Shown here one piece after another: positions 16,244 through 17,049 of a DNA stretch of 17,049 nucleotides. The position numbers were made by a program, and so were the translations under genes. This DNA is from Enterobacteriaceae bacterium. Lineage in GTDB: Bacteria > Pseudomonadota > Gammaproteobacteria > Enterobacterales > Enterobacteriaceae. The notes beneath the pieces were generated by a model. It made no database searches. It was not told where the DNA came from and worked only from the letters and a program-made list of their open reading frames with translations. Within the stretch, counting starts at the first letter, position 1, and each line of letters begins with the position of its first letter. The stretch is from assembly GCA_022712475.1 (NCBI GenBank), contig JALAGK010000383.1, forward strand, positions 1 through 17,049. Direction: 5' to 3'.

Positions 16244-17049
16244 TCAAAGTATATCGTTGAGCATGATTCCCAAACCGAAGCGTGTCTGGTTGAAATTGTA
16301 GTCAATTAATGACTCCCCGTAGCCGCTGTAAACCTGGCCGTAAAGCCGTACGTGCTGCGTGATGGGATAACTTGCCCCCAGTTCCGCTCCGCCATAGCCC
16401 GTATTCCAGTTGTACTGGCCTTTTGCACTCAGTACCGCCTCTCCCAGCGCGTAACCTACTTTCAACTGGTAATAACCGGTGTAGCGGGTGATATCCGCAT
16501 TGTCATCGGTATTGCCTACCACGTACCACGGGCGAATCTCTGCCAACCACGGGCCATTTTGCGCCATCAAACGGGCGTACGCGCGGTTCCAGCTACGCGA
16601 TGTTGGTTCGGCATGGCCGTTCGACTGGTGATTAAAACCCACTTCAACATCATGCAACGTCCAACCGCCAAGCTGGTAATCGGTGGCAAAACCAAGAAAC
16701 AGCTGCGGTTCATAGTTAGTTTCACGAAAAGGAGCGGAGTGATTACCGTTGGTTAACTGCCACCATGAACGCTGCGTATAAGAGGCGGCCAGTACCGAAT
16801 TCTCACCGGCAATGCCGCGCCAGATGGGGAAAGCGAGGCTAAACTGAAACTTCAGTTCGTCACGGCGGGCATCCTGTGCCCAGTCGTAGGACTCAATGGC
16901 ATTCTTATTAATGTGGTCGGTCATGGTGTAGAGCACATAGTTGCTCTCATACGGGTAGAGCGTCAGGAAGTTTCCATTATCCTGTAGCAGGTTGGCGGTC
17001 ACACTGCCGCGAGCAGCGGTGTTGTTGGCGGGTTTCGCTTCCTCTGCCA
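16244..17049 (-). CDS. pldA: PldA, outer-membrane phospholipase A (N-terminus outside window)
   Basis: PldA (OMPLA) is a 12-stranded outer-membrane beta-barrel that dimerises with calcium and hydrolyses phospholipids that reach the outer leaflet. The frame runs off the right edge, so the signal peptide and first residues are missing; about 268 codons are present of some 289. Hallmarks seen: LYPYESNYVLYT, YDWAQDARRDELKFQFSLAFPIWRG, SYTQRSWWQL, FRETNYEPQLFLGFATDY, the active-site GFNHQSNG (His and Ser) and TSRSWNR (Asn), PWYVVGNTDDN, and the barrel end NQTRFGLGIMLNDIL. Compared with E. coli GYNHDSNGRSDPTSRS, three residues beside the active site differ (D to Q, R to H, D to E); the catalytic His, Ser and Asn are intact. 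It lies 61 nt upstream of recQ. Confidence 0.97.
   Translation of the reverse strand, partial: AEEAKPANNTAARGSVTANLLQDNGNFLTLYPYESNYVLYTMTDHINKNAIESYDWAQDARRDELKFQFSLAFPIWRGIAGENSVLAASYTQRSWWQLTNGNHSAPFRETNYEPQLFLGFATDYQLGGWTLHDVEVGFNHQSNGHAEPTSRSWNRAYARLMAQNGPWLAEIRPWYVVGNTDDNADITRYTGYYQLKVGYALGEAVLSAKGQYNWNTGYGGAELGASYPITQHVRLYGQVYSGYGESLIDYNFNQTRFGLGIMLNDIL

Overview
The window is a stretch of ordinary enterobacterial chromosome. Protein sequences and gene order match the E. coli/Salmonella segment pldA-recQ-rhtC-rhtB-pldB-yigL-yigM(bioP)-metR-metE-dlhH(ysgA)-udp-rmuC-ubiE-ubiJ-ubiB, read here in reverse, so most genes lie on the minus strand. The GC-rich codon use and high identity to remembered E. 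coli proteins point to Enterobacteriaceae (Enterobacter, Klebsiella, Cronobacter or Kosakonia-like). I cannot resolve the genus without a search. I see no tRNA, rRNA, insertion sequence, prophage or CRISPR array.

Region by region. (1) Positions 1-3133: ubiB (only its 5' end), ubiJ, ubiE and rmuC, all minus. The first three belong to ubiquinone synthesis and are tightly coupled (ATGA overlap, 5-nt gap region). rmuC has a LexA-like box that matches the one I recall upstream of E. coli yigN/rmuC. (2) 3319-4660: a gene not present at this site in E. coli or Salmonella. It encodes a TPR protein with a glycosyltransferase-like DxD domain, sits between a hairpin behind udp and a perfect bidirectional terminator, and is the only clear accessory gene here. 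(3) 4711-6610: udp and divergent dlhH, separated by a control region with two CRP-like sites 52 bp apart and a CytR-like operator between them, then a strong terminator. (4) 6616-10163: metE and divergent metR. Their 332-bp intergenic region keeps met boxes, MetR-like sites and overlapping promoters, and it also carries one full ERIC repeat plus a partial ERIC relic in what should be the metE mRNA leader. (5) 10051-12903: bioP, yigL and pldB on the minus strand; bioP overlaps the 3' end of convergent metR by 113 nt. (6) 13008-16182: rhtB and convergent rhtC (threonine/homoserine exporters), then recQ. (7) 16244-17049: pldA, cut by the window edge.

Functional themes are methionine synthesis and its control (metE, metR), export of the related amino acids homoserine and threonine (rhtB, rhtC), ubiquinone synthesis (ubiE, ubiJ, ubiB), phospholipid turnover (pldA, pldB), DNA maintenance (recQ, rmuC), nucleoside salvage (udp) and small-molecule phosphatase/hydrolase/transport genes (yigL, dlhH, bioP). 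I did not find a new multi-gene system. The points most worth a second look are the inserted TPR/glycosyltransferase-like gene and the ERIC elements in the metE leader.
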